DNA from: Elusimicrobiota bacterium
GTDB lineage: Bacteria > Elusimicrobiota > Elusimicrobia > UBA1565 > UBA9628
Assembly: GCA_016207665.1 (NCBI GenBank)
Contig: JACQPG010000126.1
Location: forward strand, 1-55,418
Reading direction: 5' to 3'
DNA length: 55,418 nucleotides
The notes beneath the pieces were generated by a model that worked only from the letters and a program-made list of their open reading frames with translations, searched no databases and was not told the origin of the DNA. A program made the position numbers and the translations under genes. This document shows, piece after piece, positions 35,539-44,509 of the stretch. How positions within the stretch are numbered: position 1 is the first letter of the stretch; every line of letters begins with the position of its first letter.

Positions 35539-36729
35539 ATGACTCCCTTGGACGCGTTGATAGCCCATATCCTTTGGCTATGGGCCTGGTGTTCGGGACT
35601 TTGTTCCGCGGCATTTCCTTGGGTGGCCGTCGCGTCTTCTTGCTATCTTTGGCGCTCCAGGAAGCAACCGTCCAATGCCAATCCGCCGCCCGTTACGATA
35701 CTCAAGCCGCTCAAGGGTCACGAGAGGGGCCTTTACGAGAATCTCCTGAGCTTCTTCCGCCAAGACTATCCCCATTTCCAGATCTTATTCGCCGCCACCA
35801 GGGTCGATGATCCAGCCCTGGCAGTCGTCTCCAAGTTGAGGCGGGAATTTCCTTCCCTGGATATCGGCCTCGTCATTTCCGATCGCCGGATCGGCTTTAA
35901 CCCCAAAGTCAACAATCTGGCCAATCTTTCCCCGCTCATCAAGCACGAGTTGATACTGCTCTCGGATTCCGACGCCCGCGTCATGCCCGACTTCCTCCGC
36001 CGCATGGCGGCCACTTTCGAGGACCCCCAGGTGGGAGCGGCTACCTGCTTTTTTCATTCCGCGGTTCGCGGCGGACTTTGGGGGCGGCTGGAGTCGCTGG
36101 CGGTCAACTCCTATTTCCTTCCCCAAGCCGCCGTGGCCATGGCTCTCGGGGTTCGATTCGCCATGGGCGCCGCCACCATGATACGCTGGAAGGCCTTTGA
36201 ACAGGCCGGGGGATTCCAGTCCTTGGCCCAGCATCTGGCCGATGATTACAAGCTGGGAGAGGCGATCCAGGAGGCGGGCTGGCGTCTCGAGCTGGCTGAT
36301 TGCGCGGCCGAGACCCAGCCTCGGGATGGCCGGGGGCTAGAGCATTTCCGGCATCAAGTTCGATGGCAAAGCATGGTCCGGCTCTGCCATCCGATGGGTT
36401 ACTTGTCGGCGGCCCTGCTATCCCATGGATTCCCCTGGCTGGTTCTGAGCATGCTCTGGTCGGGCCCCGATATGGCTAGCCTCAAGCTCGCGGCGCTGAT
36501 CCTCGCCGCCAAGGCGTCGGCCACCGTTCTCATCGCCGCCCGTTTAGGCTGCCGTCCGCCCTGGCGGGCCCTGATACTGCTCCCCATCAGCGAGTGTTTT
36601 CTCTGGAGTTCTTGGATGGCCGGCTGGCGCTGCCAAAAGGTGTTCTGGCGCGGCCAACTTTACCAACTCGGAGAGCAAGGCGGGCTGGAGCCGGCCTTGA
36701 ACGCCACCCCTGCCGTTGTCGAGCCATGA
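35539..36729 (+). CDS. HpnI/ceramide glucosyltransferase-like GT2 membrane protein
   Basis: A 396-residue GT2 protein of the GT21-like branch that includes ceramide glucosyltransferase and hopanoid HpnI. N-terminal membrane segment (about 5-32), then PVTILKPLKGHERGLYENL, ILLSDSDARVMPDFL (DXD), AADDYKLG-like QHLADDYKLGEAI and HQVRWQSMVR (QXXRW-type motif). Two to three C-terminal hydrophobic segments follow. It may transfer a sugar to a membrane lipid (hopanoid, ceramide or other). A TAGAAT lies 17 nt before ATG 35539. It overlaps the next gene (ATGA). Confidence 0.78.
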   Translation: MTPLDALIAHILWLWAWCSGLCSAAFPWVAVASSCYLWRSRKQPSNANPPPVTILKPLKGHERGLYENLLSFFRQDYPHFQILFAATRVDDPALAVVSKLRREFPSLDIGLVISDRRIGFNPKVNNLANLSPLIKHELILLSDSDARVMPDFLRRMAATFEDPQVGAATCFFHSAVRGGLWGRLESLAVNSYFLPQAAVAMALGVRFAMGAATMIRWKAFEQAGGFQSLAQHLADDYKLGEAIQEAGWRLELADCAAETQPRDGRGLEHFRHQVRWQSMVRLCHPMGYLSAALLSHGFPWLVLSMLWSGPDMASLKLAALILAAKASATVLIAARLGCRPPWRALILLPISECFLWSSWMAGWRCQKVFWRGQLYQLGEQGGLEPALNATPAVVEP

Positions 36730-37721
36730 CGGGCCAGGGACGTCTCTGGGCATGGTTCGAGCGGGCTGTGCTTGCCGCCGGGCTGCTTACCTTGGCGCTC
36801 TTGCTCTGGCGTTTCGAGCCGGCCCTCATATGGCGGCTGATCGCCCAGGTAGGCTTTGGATTCCTCGTGATCATCCCCTTGCAGCTCTTCGATCATATGC
36901 TCAACGCTTTGGGCTGGCGCCAGACCTTCGAGCCCGAGGAGGCCCGGAGCATCCCCTTTTGGCGACTGGTGCTCGGAAGGGTTGCCGGCGACGGCGTCAA
37001 TTATCTGACTCCCAGCGCTTCCATCGCCGGGGAATTCGTCAGGCCCGGCATGCTCGCAACCCATGCCAGCGAAGAGGCCAAGAATGCGAGCGTCGTGATA
37101 GGGAAATTCACCCAGGCCATAGGCCAGGCCGTCTTCATATTGGTCGGCATGAGCGCGGTGGTTTCTGCCAAGCTCAATTTCCTTTCCTCTTTGCATAGCG
37201 GCATCGCGGTCGCGATGGCCTTGGCCATAATCGCGGTGATCGGCGTTTCCCTTTACCTCCTGACATCGAGGAGGATCGGGCTGCAGCGATGGCTGGGCGG
37301 AAGCCAGCTCGTCTCCGGTATCCGCGAACGCATCCGCCGCTACATCGCGCTTCATCCGGGACGCATGGCGACTTCTGTCGCTTTTTTTTCGGCCGGCTAT
37401 GCCTGGGGGTCGATCGAGGTCCTCGTGATCTGCCATTTCATGGGACTTTCTGTATCGCCTATCCAGGCGGTGGCCATCGAGACCTTTTCGAACATCATAG
37501 ACTCGCTCTTGTTCATGGTGCCCGCCAAGGTGGGGACTCAAGAGGCCGGCAAGGTGGCCATTTTCCACGGGCTCGGGCTGCTCCCCAGCCAGGGATTGGC
37601 CTTCGGCCTCATCAGGCATGTCCGCGAGCTTTTCTGGGCCGGGACCGGCCTCACCCTCTACGCGATCAATCGCCGGGCCTCTTCCGGCACGCCTCGCCTT
37701 GAGTCACGCACCGATCCCTAA
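36726..37721 (+). CDS. HpnL/LPG-synthase-like integral membrane protein
   Basis: A 331-residue membrane protein with about eight hydrophobic segments. The pattern LDHMLNALGWRQTF (as FDHMLNALGWRQTF), FWRLVLGRVAGDGVNYLTPSASIAGEFVRPGML and TFSNIIDSLLFMVPAKVGTQEAGKVAIF is that of the lysylphosphatidylglycerol-synthase transmembrane family, closest in style to HpnL. HpnI and HpnL are often neighbours in hopanoid clusters, which supports a joint lipid-transfer role. No hopanoid cyclase gene is in the window. Its stop overlaps the stop of the convergent pilus gene. Confidence 0.75.
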   Translation: MTGQGRLWAWFERAVLAAGLLTLALLLWRFEPALIWRLIAQVGFGFLVIIPLQLFDHMLNALGWRQTFEPEEARSIPFWRLVLGRVAGDGVNYLTPSASIAGEFVRPGMLATHASEEAKNASVVIGKFTQAIGQAVFILVGMSAVVSAKLNFLSSLHSGIAVAMALAIIAVIGVSLYLLTSRRIGLQRWLGGSQLVSGIRERIRRYIALHPGRMATSVAFFSAGYAWGSIEVLVICHFMGLSVSPIQAVAIETFSNIIDSLLFMVPAKVGTQEAGKVAIFHGLGLLPSQGLAFGLIRHVRELFWAGTGLTLYAINRRASSGTPRLESRTDP

Positions 37722-38086
37722 TCCTGGGAAGGGGCGATGATCTCGATGGACGCGGGATTGCAGGTTCCCCCGCCGTCGGGCCTTACGATGATGGTCGGAT
37801 GTCCGGCGGGCGTGGGATTGCAGGTGCAGTCACAGCCGCTGCCCACGCAATTGTAACTGATCGAGCCGTCCGTGAAATCCCTGCATGACTGCCCCCCCGC
37901 CTCGTTCCAGTCCCGAAGCATCAGGGCCAGGGCGCCCTCCGCGGCCTTGCGTCCCTTCATGCCTTTGTTGGCCCTGTCCGTGATGTTATAGGTCATCAAG
38001 AGCATGCGGGCCATTCCGGCGGCGATGGTAGCCACCACCAAGGCCATGACCAAGACATAGGCGATGACAGAGCCTTTTTTATTCAT
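37718..38086 (-). CDS. PilX/GspK-like minor pilin
   Basis: A 122-residue protein. The N-terminal hydrophobic helix (KKGSVIAYVLVMALVVATIAAGMARMLL) with KKG just before it fits a minor pilin or PilX type, but the usual Glu at position 5 is absent. Six cysteines sit in the second half (CRDFTDG, CVGSGCDCTCNP, CNPAS), probably forming disulfides. It is the last gene of the pilus cluster, and its ATG overlaps the upstream stop by one base. It may prime the pilus or sit at the tip. Confidence 0.65.
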   Translation of the reverse strand: MNKKGSVIAYVLVMALVVATIAAGMARMLLMTYNITDRANKGMKGRKAAEGALALMLRDWNEAGGQSCRDFTDGSISYNCVGSGCDCTCNPTPAGHPTIIVRPDGGGTCNPASIEIIAPSQD

Positions 38087-38721
38087 CAGTCGGAGGGGTT
38101 GTTGTACGATTTATTCATCGAGATACGGGTGTTGACCACGAAAGTCGGCGTGGTCCGCCCCACCGAGAAGTTCATGGCCACCCCGGCCACGTCGTTGGCC
38201 CTCCTGAACGGATTTGACGTCGCGGGATAAAAACAGCCCATCAGCATGAGTTCAGGGCCCGACCAGCCGCTTCCCGGGGCTTCGCCGCAGCGAGACACCG
38301 GAGCCGCGTTCGGGCATTCGGAGTCATGCCAGTAGCGCAACAAGCTGTTGCCGGCCTCTCCCCCGCATTCTGCGGGGGCGTAGCAATAATAGAAGGCGGT
38401 CACCGGCGTGTTCGGATTCGGATCCAGACGACCGGGAGGCGACAGCATGGTGGACCAGTTCGAGCAACCCCGGATCACCCTGTCGGCTCCCGCCGGCTGG
38501 GCCAGGTAGGTGCCATCGGCCAGTTCCTTATTCATGCGACCCAGGCTATAAAGCACTGCCCCGGTCACCTCGCCTTTGCGTATGCCCTCGTATTGCCTGC
38601 TGATCATCCATGCGGCCATGCTGACCACGCCCATCAGCACTATCAGCGAGAGCGCCACCGCGATGAGCAGCTCGACCAAGGTAAATCCTCGCGATGCCCC
38701 GAGCCTGATTGATCTCCTCAT
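38086..38721 (-). CDS. PilW/GspJ-like minor pilin
   Basis: A 211-residue minor pilin. The cleavage motif ASRG|FTLVELLIAVALSLIVLM is clear, giving a class III N-terminus with Glu5. The globular part has six to seven cysteines (CSNWST, CYAPAECGG, CPNAAPVSRC, GCFYP). Gene order after the other prepilins is the usual place for PilW/PilX. The ATG 38721 overlaps the upstream stop (ATGA). Probably assembled in the pilus tip complex. Confidence 0.82.
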   Translation of the reverse strand: MRRSIRLGASRGFTLVELLIAVALSLIVLMGVVSMAAWMISRQYEGIRKGEVTGAVLYSLGRMNKELADGTYLAQPAGADRVIRGCSNWSTMLSPPGRLDPNPNTPVTAFYYCYAPAECGGEAGNSLLRYWHDSECPNAAPVSRCGEAPGSGWSGPELMLMGCFYPATSNPFRRANDVAGVAMNFSVGRTTPTFVVNTRISMNKSYNNPSD

Positions 38722-39188
38722 GGTTCGTCCCAATTGACCATGATATTGATCCAGCGCGAGTCCCCGGTGCCGGTCGCGACGTAATAGCTGATCCTTCCGT
38801 TGTAAGGCGCCTCGACGAACCACGGAGGAGCCATCTGGCTCATGAATCCGCTCAGGGTATGCGTGCCGGGCTCCAGAGCGTAGACATCTCCCCGATCATC
38901 CACGACGGTCCCGTATAGGCCGTTGATGGACCATCGGTTGCCGGAATTGTCGGCATTGGGTCCGGACGGATCGGCCGCTGTCGGATCGGCCGTCACGTAA
39001 TTCTTAAGTATATCGGAGAGGGCCTTGCTGGCCTGGCCTCCGATGAGCCGGCGCTCGCCCTTGCCTCCGCTGCCGCGCACGGTCATGGCCATGGCCATCA
39101 TCGCGCTGACGATGATGGCGCTTAACATGATCGACACCACGACCTCGATCAATGTGAAGCCCCCGACCTTGCCAGCGGGCCGATGCAT
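38718..39188 (-). CDS. Minor pilin (PilV/GspI-like)
   Basis: A 156-residue prepilin. MHRPAGKVGG|FTLIEVVVSIMLSAIIVSAM shows the prepilin peptidase site and hydrophobic assembly helix. The C-terminal half is short, without cysteines, containing GRISYYVATGTGDSRWINIMVNW. The PilV-like role is inferred from order (between the main pilin and PilW). ATG 39188 is chosen from the position of the cleavage site; the longer frame to 39278 overlaps the preceding pilin. Confidence 0.8.
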   Translation of the reverse strand: MHRPAGKVGGFTLIEVVVSIMLSAIIVSAMMAMAMTVRGSGGKGERRLIGGQASKALSDILKNYVTADPTAADPSGPNADNSGNRWSINGLYGTVVDDRGDVYALEPGTHTLSGFMSQMAPPWFVEAPYNGRISYYVATGTGDSRWINIMVNWDEP

Positions 39189-39195
39189 GCGCTTT

Positions 39196-39714
39196 TTAGG
39201 GCCTGATAGGCTCTGGCGCCGTCGTGGGAAACCCGCCGGCAGGCAGCGCCGTGATCTGGCCCATGGTGTTGACCACATAACTCCAGTTTCTATAGGGATC
39301 TCTTACCGTGTCTTTGCGAGAGGCGCAGGCCACACCCTCGGCATCCCCGCAGCAGCCCGCGCCGCCCGCCATCGCCGGCCGGCACATCTGGAAGCTCCAC
39401 ATCTTGGAGCCCCAGTCGTCGTCGGCCACGTATTTGCATCGCACCAGGTCACAGGCGTCCGTGCCCGACCCGCAGGATCCGCTCCCGCAGGGCCCGTCTG
39501 CCGGCAAATCGCCGCGCACGAAGGTGTTGCCGTGATCCATGGCATACATGCGGCTGGTGGCGGCGAGCATATTGGCCATGCCGGCGGCGTCCTGAGCCCG
39601 GCTGGTCTCGACCGACCGCTGATATTGGGGAATGGAGACGGCCGCCAGCACGGCCACGATCAGCACGATGACCAGCAGCTCGACCAATGTGAACCCCGCC
39701 CGGGTAGCCCTCAT
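39196..39714 (-). CDS. Type IV pilin (major subunit candidate)
   Basis: A 172-residue prepilin with the shortest leader, MRATRAG|FTLVELLVIVLIVAVLAAVSIPQYQ, a perfect type IVa/pseudopilin N-terminus with Glu5. The mature head contains at least nine cysteines (CGSGSCGSG, CDLVRC, CRPAM, CCGDAEGVAC), unusually many for a pilin, so several disulfides are likely. It is directly after the platform gene. It is the best candidate for the main pilus subunit, although the cysteine content is odd for that. Confidence 0.85.
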   Translation of the reverse strand: MRATRAGFTLVELLVIVLIVAVLAAVSIPQYQRSVETSRAQDAAGMANMLAATSRMYAMDHGNTFVRGDLPADGPCGSGSCGSGTDACDLVRCKYVADDDWGSKMWSFQMCRPAMAGGAGCCGDAEGVACASRKDTVRDPYRNWSYVVNTMGQITALPAGGFPTTAPEPIRP

Positions 39715-40946
39715 GGCCTCGCTCCTCCGAGAGTGGAAAGCTTGAATATGGGCATGAACACCGCGAGAACGATCACGCCGACGATGCCGCCGATCCCCAC
39801 GACCAGGATGGGATCGATGATGGCCGTAAAGCGCCGGGTGAACTGCTCGATCTGCTCCCTATAAAAATTGGACAAGGTTGAGAGCATCTCCGGCAGTTTG
39901 CCCGACTCCTCGCCCATGAATATCATCTCGGTGACCAGGGGAGGCAGTATGTCCGAGCGGCGGAACGCGCCGGAGATCGATTTGCCTCCCGACACGTCGT
40001 TGCGCACCGCCCTCAAGAAGCGCTCGAAAATGATATTGCTCGAGAATACCTTCTCCAGGACGGCGATGGCGTTCAGTATGCTCACGCCGCTCTCGATCAA
40101 AGTCGCCAGGGTGGTCAACAGCCTCTCGATCAGGATATTCTTGGCGAAGGCGCCGAAAAACGGCACGGAAAAGACAATGTTCCACTTGGTGATCTTCCCG
40201 GCTTCGGTCGCGGTGTAGGCGCTCCAGCCGAACCAGATGATGATGCCCGCGCATATGAGGGCGAACAAGTGGTTGGTCACCAGCATCGATAAGCCGATGA
40301 TCATGGCGGTCAGCGGAGGAAGCTGGACCTGGAAGCTCGAGAAAATCTCGGCGAATACGGGCACGATCTTGACGATGAAGAACACCAGCACGCCGAGGGA
40401 CATGAGGGCTAGCACCGCGGGATAGGCCAAAGCCGTGATGACCTTGGCCTTGAGGTCGGCCTGAGCCTGCATATAAGAAGCGATCTGCTTAAGCACCTTG
40501 GGGAGCTGGCCGCCCATTTCCCCGGCCTGGACCAAGGAAACCCAGAGCGTGTTGAAGACCCGGGGATGGCGCTCGAGCGCCTTGTACAGGGCCATCCCGC
40601 CCGCCACGTCCTTGGTCACCTGCAAAACGGAGACTTGGAGCCCCCTGGAGCTGGAGTGTTCTCCAAGCAAAGAGAGGGCCCTGACCAACGGCACGCCGCC
40701 ATTGAGCAGAGTGGCCAGTTGTTCGCCGAAAAAGATGAGGTCCCTTTCCCCCACCTTCGAGCCGCCGATGAAGCGGTTCTTATAAGCCGTCCCGGTCTTG
40801 GCGCTGCTCCTATCGGCGACCAGCGAGAGGATGAAGAGGCCCTTAGCCTGCAAGGCCGTGATCGCCTCATTCTCGTCGTTGGCATCGATCGCCCCGGTGC
40901 TCGTCTCGCCCTTCACATCCTGGACCGTATATCGGAATCTGCTCAT
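39711..40946 (-). CDS. pilC: Type IV pilus / type II secretion inner membrane platform protein
   Basis: A 411-residue PilC/GspF protein. RYTVQDVKGETSTGAIDANDENEAI is the cytoplasmic start. Two T2SSF repeats follow (FGEQLATLLNGGVPLVRALSLLGE and NILIERLLTTLATLIESGVSILNAIAVLEK), separated by a long membrane region (VITALAYPAVLALMSLGVLVFFIVKIVP), and TAIIDPILVVGIGGIVGVIVLAVFMPIF ends the chain. It is the rotor onto which PilB acts. The start overlaps nothing; the stop overlaps the pilin ATG by 4 nt. Confidence 0.95.
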   Translation of the reverse strand: MSRFRYTVQDVKGETSTGAIDANDENEAITALQAKGLFILSLVADRSSAKTGTAYKNRFIGGSKVGERDLIFFGEQLATLLNGGVPLVRALSLLGEHSSSRGLQVSVLQVTKDVAGGMALYKALERHPRVFNTLWVSLVQAGEMGGQLPKVLKQIASYMQAQADLKAKVITALAYPAVLALMSLGVLVFFIVKIVPVFAEIFSSFQVQLPPLTAMIIGLSMLVTNHLFALICAGIIIWFGWSAYTATEAGKITKWNIVFSVPFFGAFAKNILIERLLTTLATLIESGVSILNAIAVLEKVFSSNIIFERFLRAVRNDVSGGKSISGAFRRSDILPPLVTEMIFMGEESGKLPEMLSTLSNFYREQIEQFTRRFTAIIDPILVVGIGGIVGVIVLAVFMPIFKLSTLGGARP

Positions 40947-40968
40947 GAACTTTTCATCCTCTCTTTTC

Positions 40969-42714
40969 TCACTCGCGTATCGTCGCCGAGACGACCTCCT
41001 CCGGGGTGGTCAATCCCTGGAGCACCTTCCTCCAGCCGCTGGCCCTGATGGTCCACATGCCGGTCCTCTCGGTGATCGTCTTCAGCACCTCCAAATCGCC
41101 TCCGCGCTTGTAGATCACGTCTCGCATCTCCTGGTTGATCAGGAAGACCTCGTAAATGCCTCGCCGGCCCTTGAAGCCGGTCCGGGCGCATTTCTCGCAG
41201 CCTCGAGGCTGATAGAACACGACCGAGGCTGGATCCGGCAATTTCTCGATCTGGGACTCCTTGAGACAGGCGTCCAGTTCCTTGTTGCCAGGTCGGTATG
41301 GCCTCTTGCAGTCAGGGCACAAGACGCGGACCAGACGCTGGGCCGCGGCCAGGGCCAATGAACTGGCCAACAGATAGGGTTCGACCCCAAGATCGATGAG
41401 GCGGACCACGGTCGACAACGCGTCGTTGGTGTGGAGCGTCGAGAGCACCAGATGCCCCGTCAGAGCCGCACGGAGGCAGGTCTGGGCGGTCTCCTGGTCG
41501 CGCACCTCGCCGACGAGGATCACATCCGGATCCTGGCGCAGGAAGGACCGCAAGGCCGAAGCGAAGCTCAAGCCGATATTGGCCCGCACCTGGACTTGAT
41601 TGATCCCATCCATTTGGATTTCCACCGGGTCCTCGATGGCCATGAAATTGAGCTCGGTGGTCTTGATGGCGTTGAGCACGCAGTAGAGCGTCGTGGTCTT
41701 TCCCGAGCCGGTAGGACCGGTCAGGAAGATGAGACCGTGGGGAAGGCGGGCGGCCTTGAGGAAGTCCTCCTTCTGGCGAGGCTCGAAGCCAATCTTATCG
41801 ATGTCGAGCTCGACCGCCGCCTTGTCGAGTATGCGCATCACCACCTTTTCGCCGAAGACGGTGGGGCAAATGGAGACGCGGATGTCGATGGGTCGGTTCT
41901 GGACTTTGATCGAGAACTGGCCGTCCTGGGGCAGGCGCCGCTCCGCTATGTCAAGCTTCGACAGTATCTTGATGCGTGAAACCACCGACATAAAGACCTT
42001 CTTCGGCGGAGCGGGCCTCTCATAGAGCACCCCGTCGATGCGGAACCGAAGCATGACTCTTTCCTCATAATTCTCGAAATGTATGTCCGAGACCCGTTCC
42101 GTCACGGCCTGCTTGAGAATGGCGTTGACGATATTGATGACCTGGGTGTCTTTGGCGCCCGAGAGCACCTGATCGAGGTCCAACTGACTGCCGCTGGTCT
42201 CGATCTCCTGGACCTCATCAGCGCCCTCGCTCGGGTCCTGGATCATCTTCTCGATGAGATTGGCTCCACCGGACTGATAGAGCTCGTCGATAGCCTTGAG
42301 CACCTGGGCCTTCGTGGCCATGAACGGCTGTATCTCCAGATTCGTGATCAGCCTGAGATTGTCGATGGTCAGTATATCGTCTGGATCGACCATGGCCACG
42401 GCCAGGATCTTCTCATCGAGGAACAAGGGCAGCACCAGGTGGTCGCGGGCGTAGGTCTCGCTGATTATCTTTTCGAGCCCCTGGCTCTTTTCGACCTTCA
42501 GTATCTTGTTCTCCCGGGAGGCGTAGGGCACGCCGAGCTGCTTTGAAACGGCCATGGAGATCGCCTCTTCGGTCGCAAATCCCAGCTTGACTACCGCCTC
42601 TCCGAAAAGGCATTTGGCCTGCGCCGCGAGCTTCGCGGCCTTGACCCTCTGTTCTTCGCTGATCACGCCGCTGGTGACCAGGATGTCCCCGATCTGCAGC
42701 TTCTGGCTGGGCAT
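40969..42714 (-). CDS. pilB: Type IV pilus extension / type II secretion ATPase
   Basis: A 581-residue PilB/GspE-type hexameric ATPase. An N-terminal MshEN-type domain (LQIGDILVTSGVISEEQRVKAAKLA) is followed by the RecA-like core with Walker A GPTGSGKTTTLY, Asp box FMAIEDPVEIQ, Walker B LRQDPDVILVGEVRDQETA and His box GHLVLSTLHTNDA. A tetracysteine zinc site (CPDC...CEKC) is in the C-terminal part. It powers pilus assembly. A minus-strand TTGATT/TACACT promoter lies immediately upstream with leaderless spacing. No PilT retraction ATPase is in the window. Confidence 0.96.
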   Translation of the reverse strand: MPSQKLQIGDILVTSGVISEEQRVKAAKLAAQAKCLFGEAVVKLGFATEEAISMAVSKQLGVPYASRENKILKVEKSQGLEKIISETYARDHLVLPLFLDEKILAVAMVDPDDILTIDNLRLITNLEIQPFMATKAQVLKAIDELYQSGGANLIEKMIQDPSEGADEVQEIETSGSQLDLDQVLSGAKDTQVINIVNAILKQAVTERVSDIHFENYEERVMLRFRIDGVLYERPAPPKKVFMSVVSRIKILSKLDIAERRLPQDGQFSIKVQNRPIDIRVSICPTVFGEKVVMRILDKAAVELDIDKIGFEPRQKEDFLKAARLPHGLIFLTGPTGSGKTTTLYCVLNAIKTTELNFMAIEDPVEIQMDGINQVQVRANIGLSFASALRSFLRQDPDVILVGEVRDQETAQTCLRAALTGHLVLSTLHTNDALSTVVRLIDLGVEPYLLASSLALAAAQRLVRVLCPDCKRPYRPGNKELDACLKESQIEKLPDPASVVFYQPRGCEKCARTGFKGRRGIYEVFLINQEMRDVIYKRGGDLEVLKTITERTGMWTIRASGWRKVLQGLTTPEEVVSATIRE

Positions 42715-42720
42715 ATCAGA

Positions 42721-42748
42721 AGTGTAACGGAAAAACGAGGAAAATCAA
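42721..42748 (-). promoter_or_regulatory. pilB promoter, leaderless spacing
   Basis: On the minus strand TTGATT (42748-42743) and TACACT (42726-42721) are 16 nt apart. The -10 ends 6 nt before ATG 42714, so the mRNA should begin at the ATG. It separates pilB and later genes from the secretin gene. Confidence 0.55.
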
Positions 42749-42784
42749 TAGTAAAAATGGCAGGACAGGGCCTGAGAAGCCGGC

Positions 42785-44509
42785 TCAGTCGCTGATAATG
42801 GTGGGGGTGATGAAAATGACGAGATCCGAATTCTTTCTCACGTTGGAGGTGCTGGTAAAGAGCCAGCCGATCACGGGGATATAGCCCAAGAAAGGCACCT
42901 TCCTCACCACCTTGGTCTCTGTCGACTGGAGCAAGCCGCCCATGACCAGGGTCTGACCGTTCTTGACGCGGACCAGCGAAGAGGCCCCGCGGCTGATCGG
43001 ATCGAACACCCTGGCATTGGCCCTGGAGATCGCCGATTCCTGCACGTCGGTGAACGAGGGCTGCACCAGCATCGTGATGAAGCCCTCCTTATTAACCTGG
43101 GGCGTGACCTTGAGCACCAGGCCGGTCTGCGTCCTCTCGACTATGACCGAGGCCTGAGCCACCTGGCCGGCGGTGCCGATGGACTGCTGTATGGACAAGG
43201 CCTGGCTATTGGCCACCTGTATGACGGCGGGCTTGTTATTGAGCGTCAGGACCTTCGGCTTGCCCAGGAAACGCGCTTCCGATCGCGAGACCAGCGCCCG
43301 CAACGTCACCTTAAGCTGGGTCAGATCCAGCACCCCGGCCTGGATCTTCAATCCCTCGCTGGCCCCTCCGGAGGATGAGTCCCCCGCGCCTCCGATCGAG
43401 CTGACCACGCTGTCGACCGGGTCGAAGAATCGGATATTGCCCAGGTTGCTCGGCAATCGCAGGGGAAAGGTCACGTCCCGTTGGCCCCCGGTGAAAGTGG
43501 CCAACTCCCCTTGCGCCCCTCCCCATTCCAGGCCTAGCTCGCGGGATCGATTCGAGTCGATCTCGACGATCTGAGCCTCGATCATAATCTGCGGGCTCTT
43601 GCGATCCAACTCGGCGATGATCTGCTCTACCTGAGGGAAGACCTCCGGGATGTCGGTGATGATCAGCGAGTTGGTCCTGGGTTCGACCGCCACCTGCCCG
43701 GCCTCTCCCTCCTTGTTTTTCGAAAGCACGCTGCGTATCACGTTGATGATGGCGATGTCCGAGTATTTATCCTCCTGCGCCTTGGAGGGCGACTGGGTCT
43801 GCGACGCCGCTGACACCACGATGCCTCCCCCGCTCGACTGACCCAAGGGGTTGCTTCCTAGGATATCCTGATTGCCCACCGCTATCAAAGGGACGTAGGC
43901 GAGGGTGTAGATGCGGGTGATCAGCGTAGGCCTTCTGGCCGAGCGCGGACTCACGATAAAGGTATTGCTCTTGCCCACCTGTTGATAGGTCAAACCCCTC
44001 ATCTCTAGGAGAACCTGCAGCGCCTCACGCACGGTCACGTTCTGGAGATAGGCGGTGACCTTTTTCGCCTCGAGCCCCTCCGAGATGATGAAATTTATCT
44101 TGGATTGGGCTGAGATAGTCTCCAGGAATGTCGCCAATGGGGCTCCCTTGACACGCACCGTCACTCGGGTCTCCAACGGCGGAACCGTCTTTTCCGGCTG
44201 GGGCCTGGGGTTGGGCGTCGTTCCTATCTGGACGGGACTGCCGATCGAATCGGCAGGCAACTCCTCATCTCCTAGCCCGGGCTCGCTCAAGGGGGAGCCT
44301 GTGTCCAGGGGCGGAGCCTGAACCTTCTGCTGGAACTCGGGATTGGCTTCAGGCTCGGCCTGGCGTCTTTGAGCCCACACGGCCCCGGGCGAGTCGGCCA
44401 TCACACCGATTGTTATCGCCGCGACTATAGCACTCTTAATCCTCTGGGTGATCGCTGCCATCTTAGGCCTCCGCAGCAAGCTCGCGCTGCCTGAAAGTTC
44501 TCCCGTCAT
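42785..44509 (-). CDS. pilQ: Type IV pilus secretin (outer membrane channel)
   Basis: A 574-residue secretin. Basic start then hydrophobic core (IKSAIVAAITIGVMADSPGAVWA) gives a signal peptide. An N-terminal STN-like and N0/N1 region (VRVKGAPLATFLETISAQSKINFIIS) precedes the secretin core with SLIITDIPEVFPQVEQIIAELD, IMIEAQIVEIDSNRSRELGLEWGG and the end VPFLGYIPVIGWLFTSTSNVRKNSDLVIFITPTII, diagnostic for the beta-barrel. ATG 44509 overlaps the pilP-like stop; ATG 44461 is a second possibility. Confidence 0.93.
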   Translation of the reverse strand: MTGELSGSASLLRRPKMAAITQRIKSAIVAAITIGVMADSPGAVWAQRRQAEPEANPEFQQKVQAPPLDTGSPLSEPGLGDEELPADSIGSPVQIGTTPNPRPQPEKTVPPLETRVTVRVKGAPLATFLETISAQSKINFIISEGLEAKKVTAYLQNVTVREALQVLLEMRGLTYQQVGKSNTFIVSPRSARRPTLITRIYTLAYVPLIAVGNQDILGSNPLGQSSGGGIVVSAASQTQSPSKAQEDKYSDIAIINVIRSVLSKNKEGEAGQVAVEPRTNSLIITDIPEVFPQVEQIIAELDRKSPQIMIEAQIVEIDSNRSRELGLEWGGAQGELATFTGGQRDVTFPLRLPSNLGNIRFFDPVDSVVSSIGGAGDSSSGGASEGLKIQAGVLDLTQLKVTLRALVSRSEARFLGKPKVLTLNNKPAVIQVANSQALSIQQSIGTAGQVAQASVIVERTQTGLVLKVTPQVNKEGFITMLVQPSFTDVQESAISRANARVFDPISRGASSLVRVKNGQTLVMGGLLQSTETKVVRKVPFLGYIPVIGWLFTSTSNVRKNSDLVIFITPTIISD

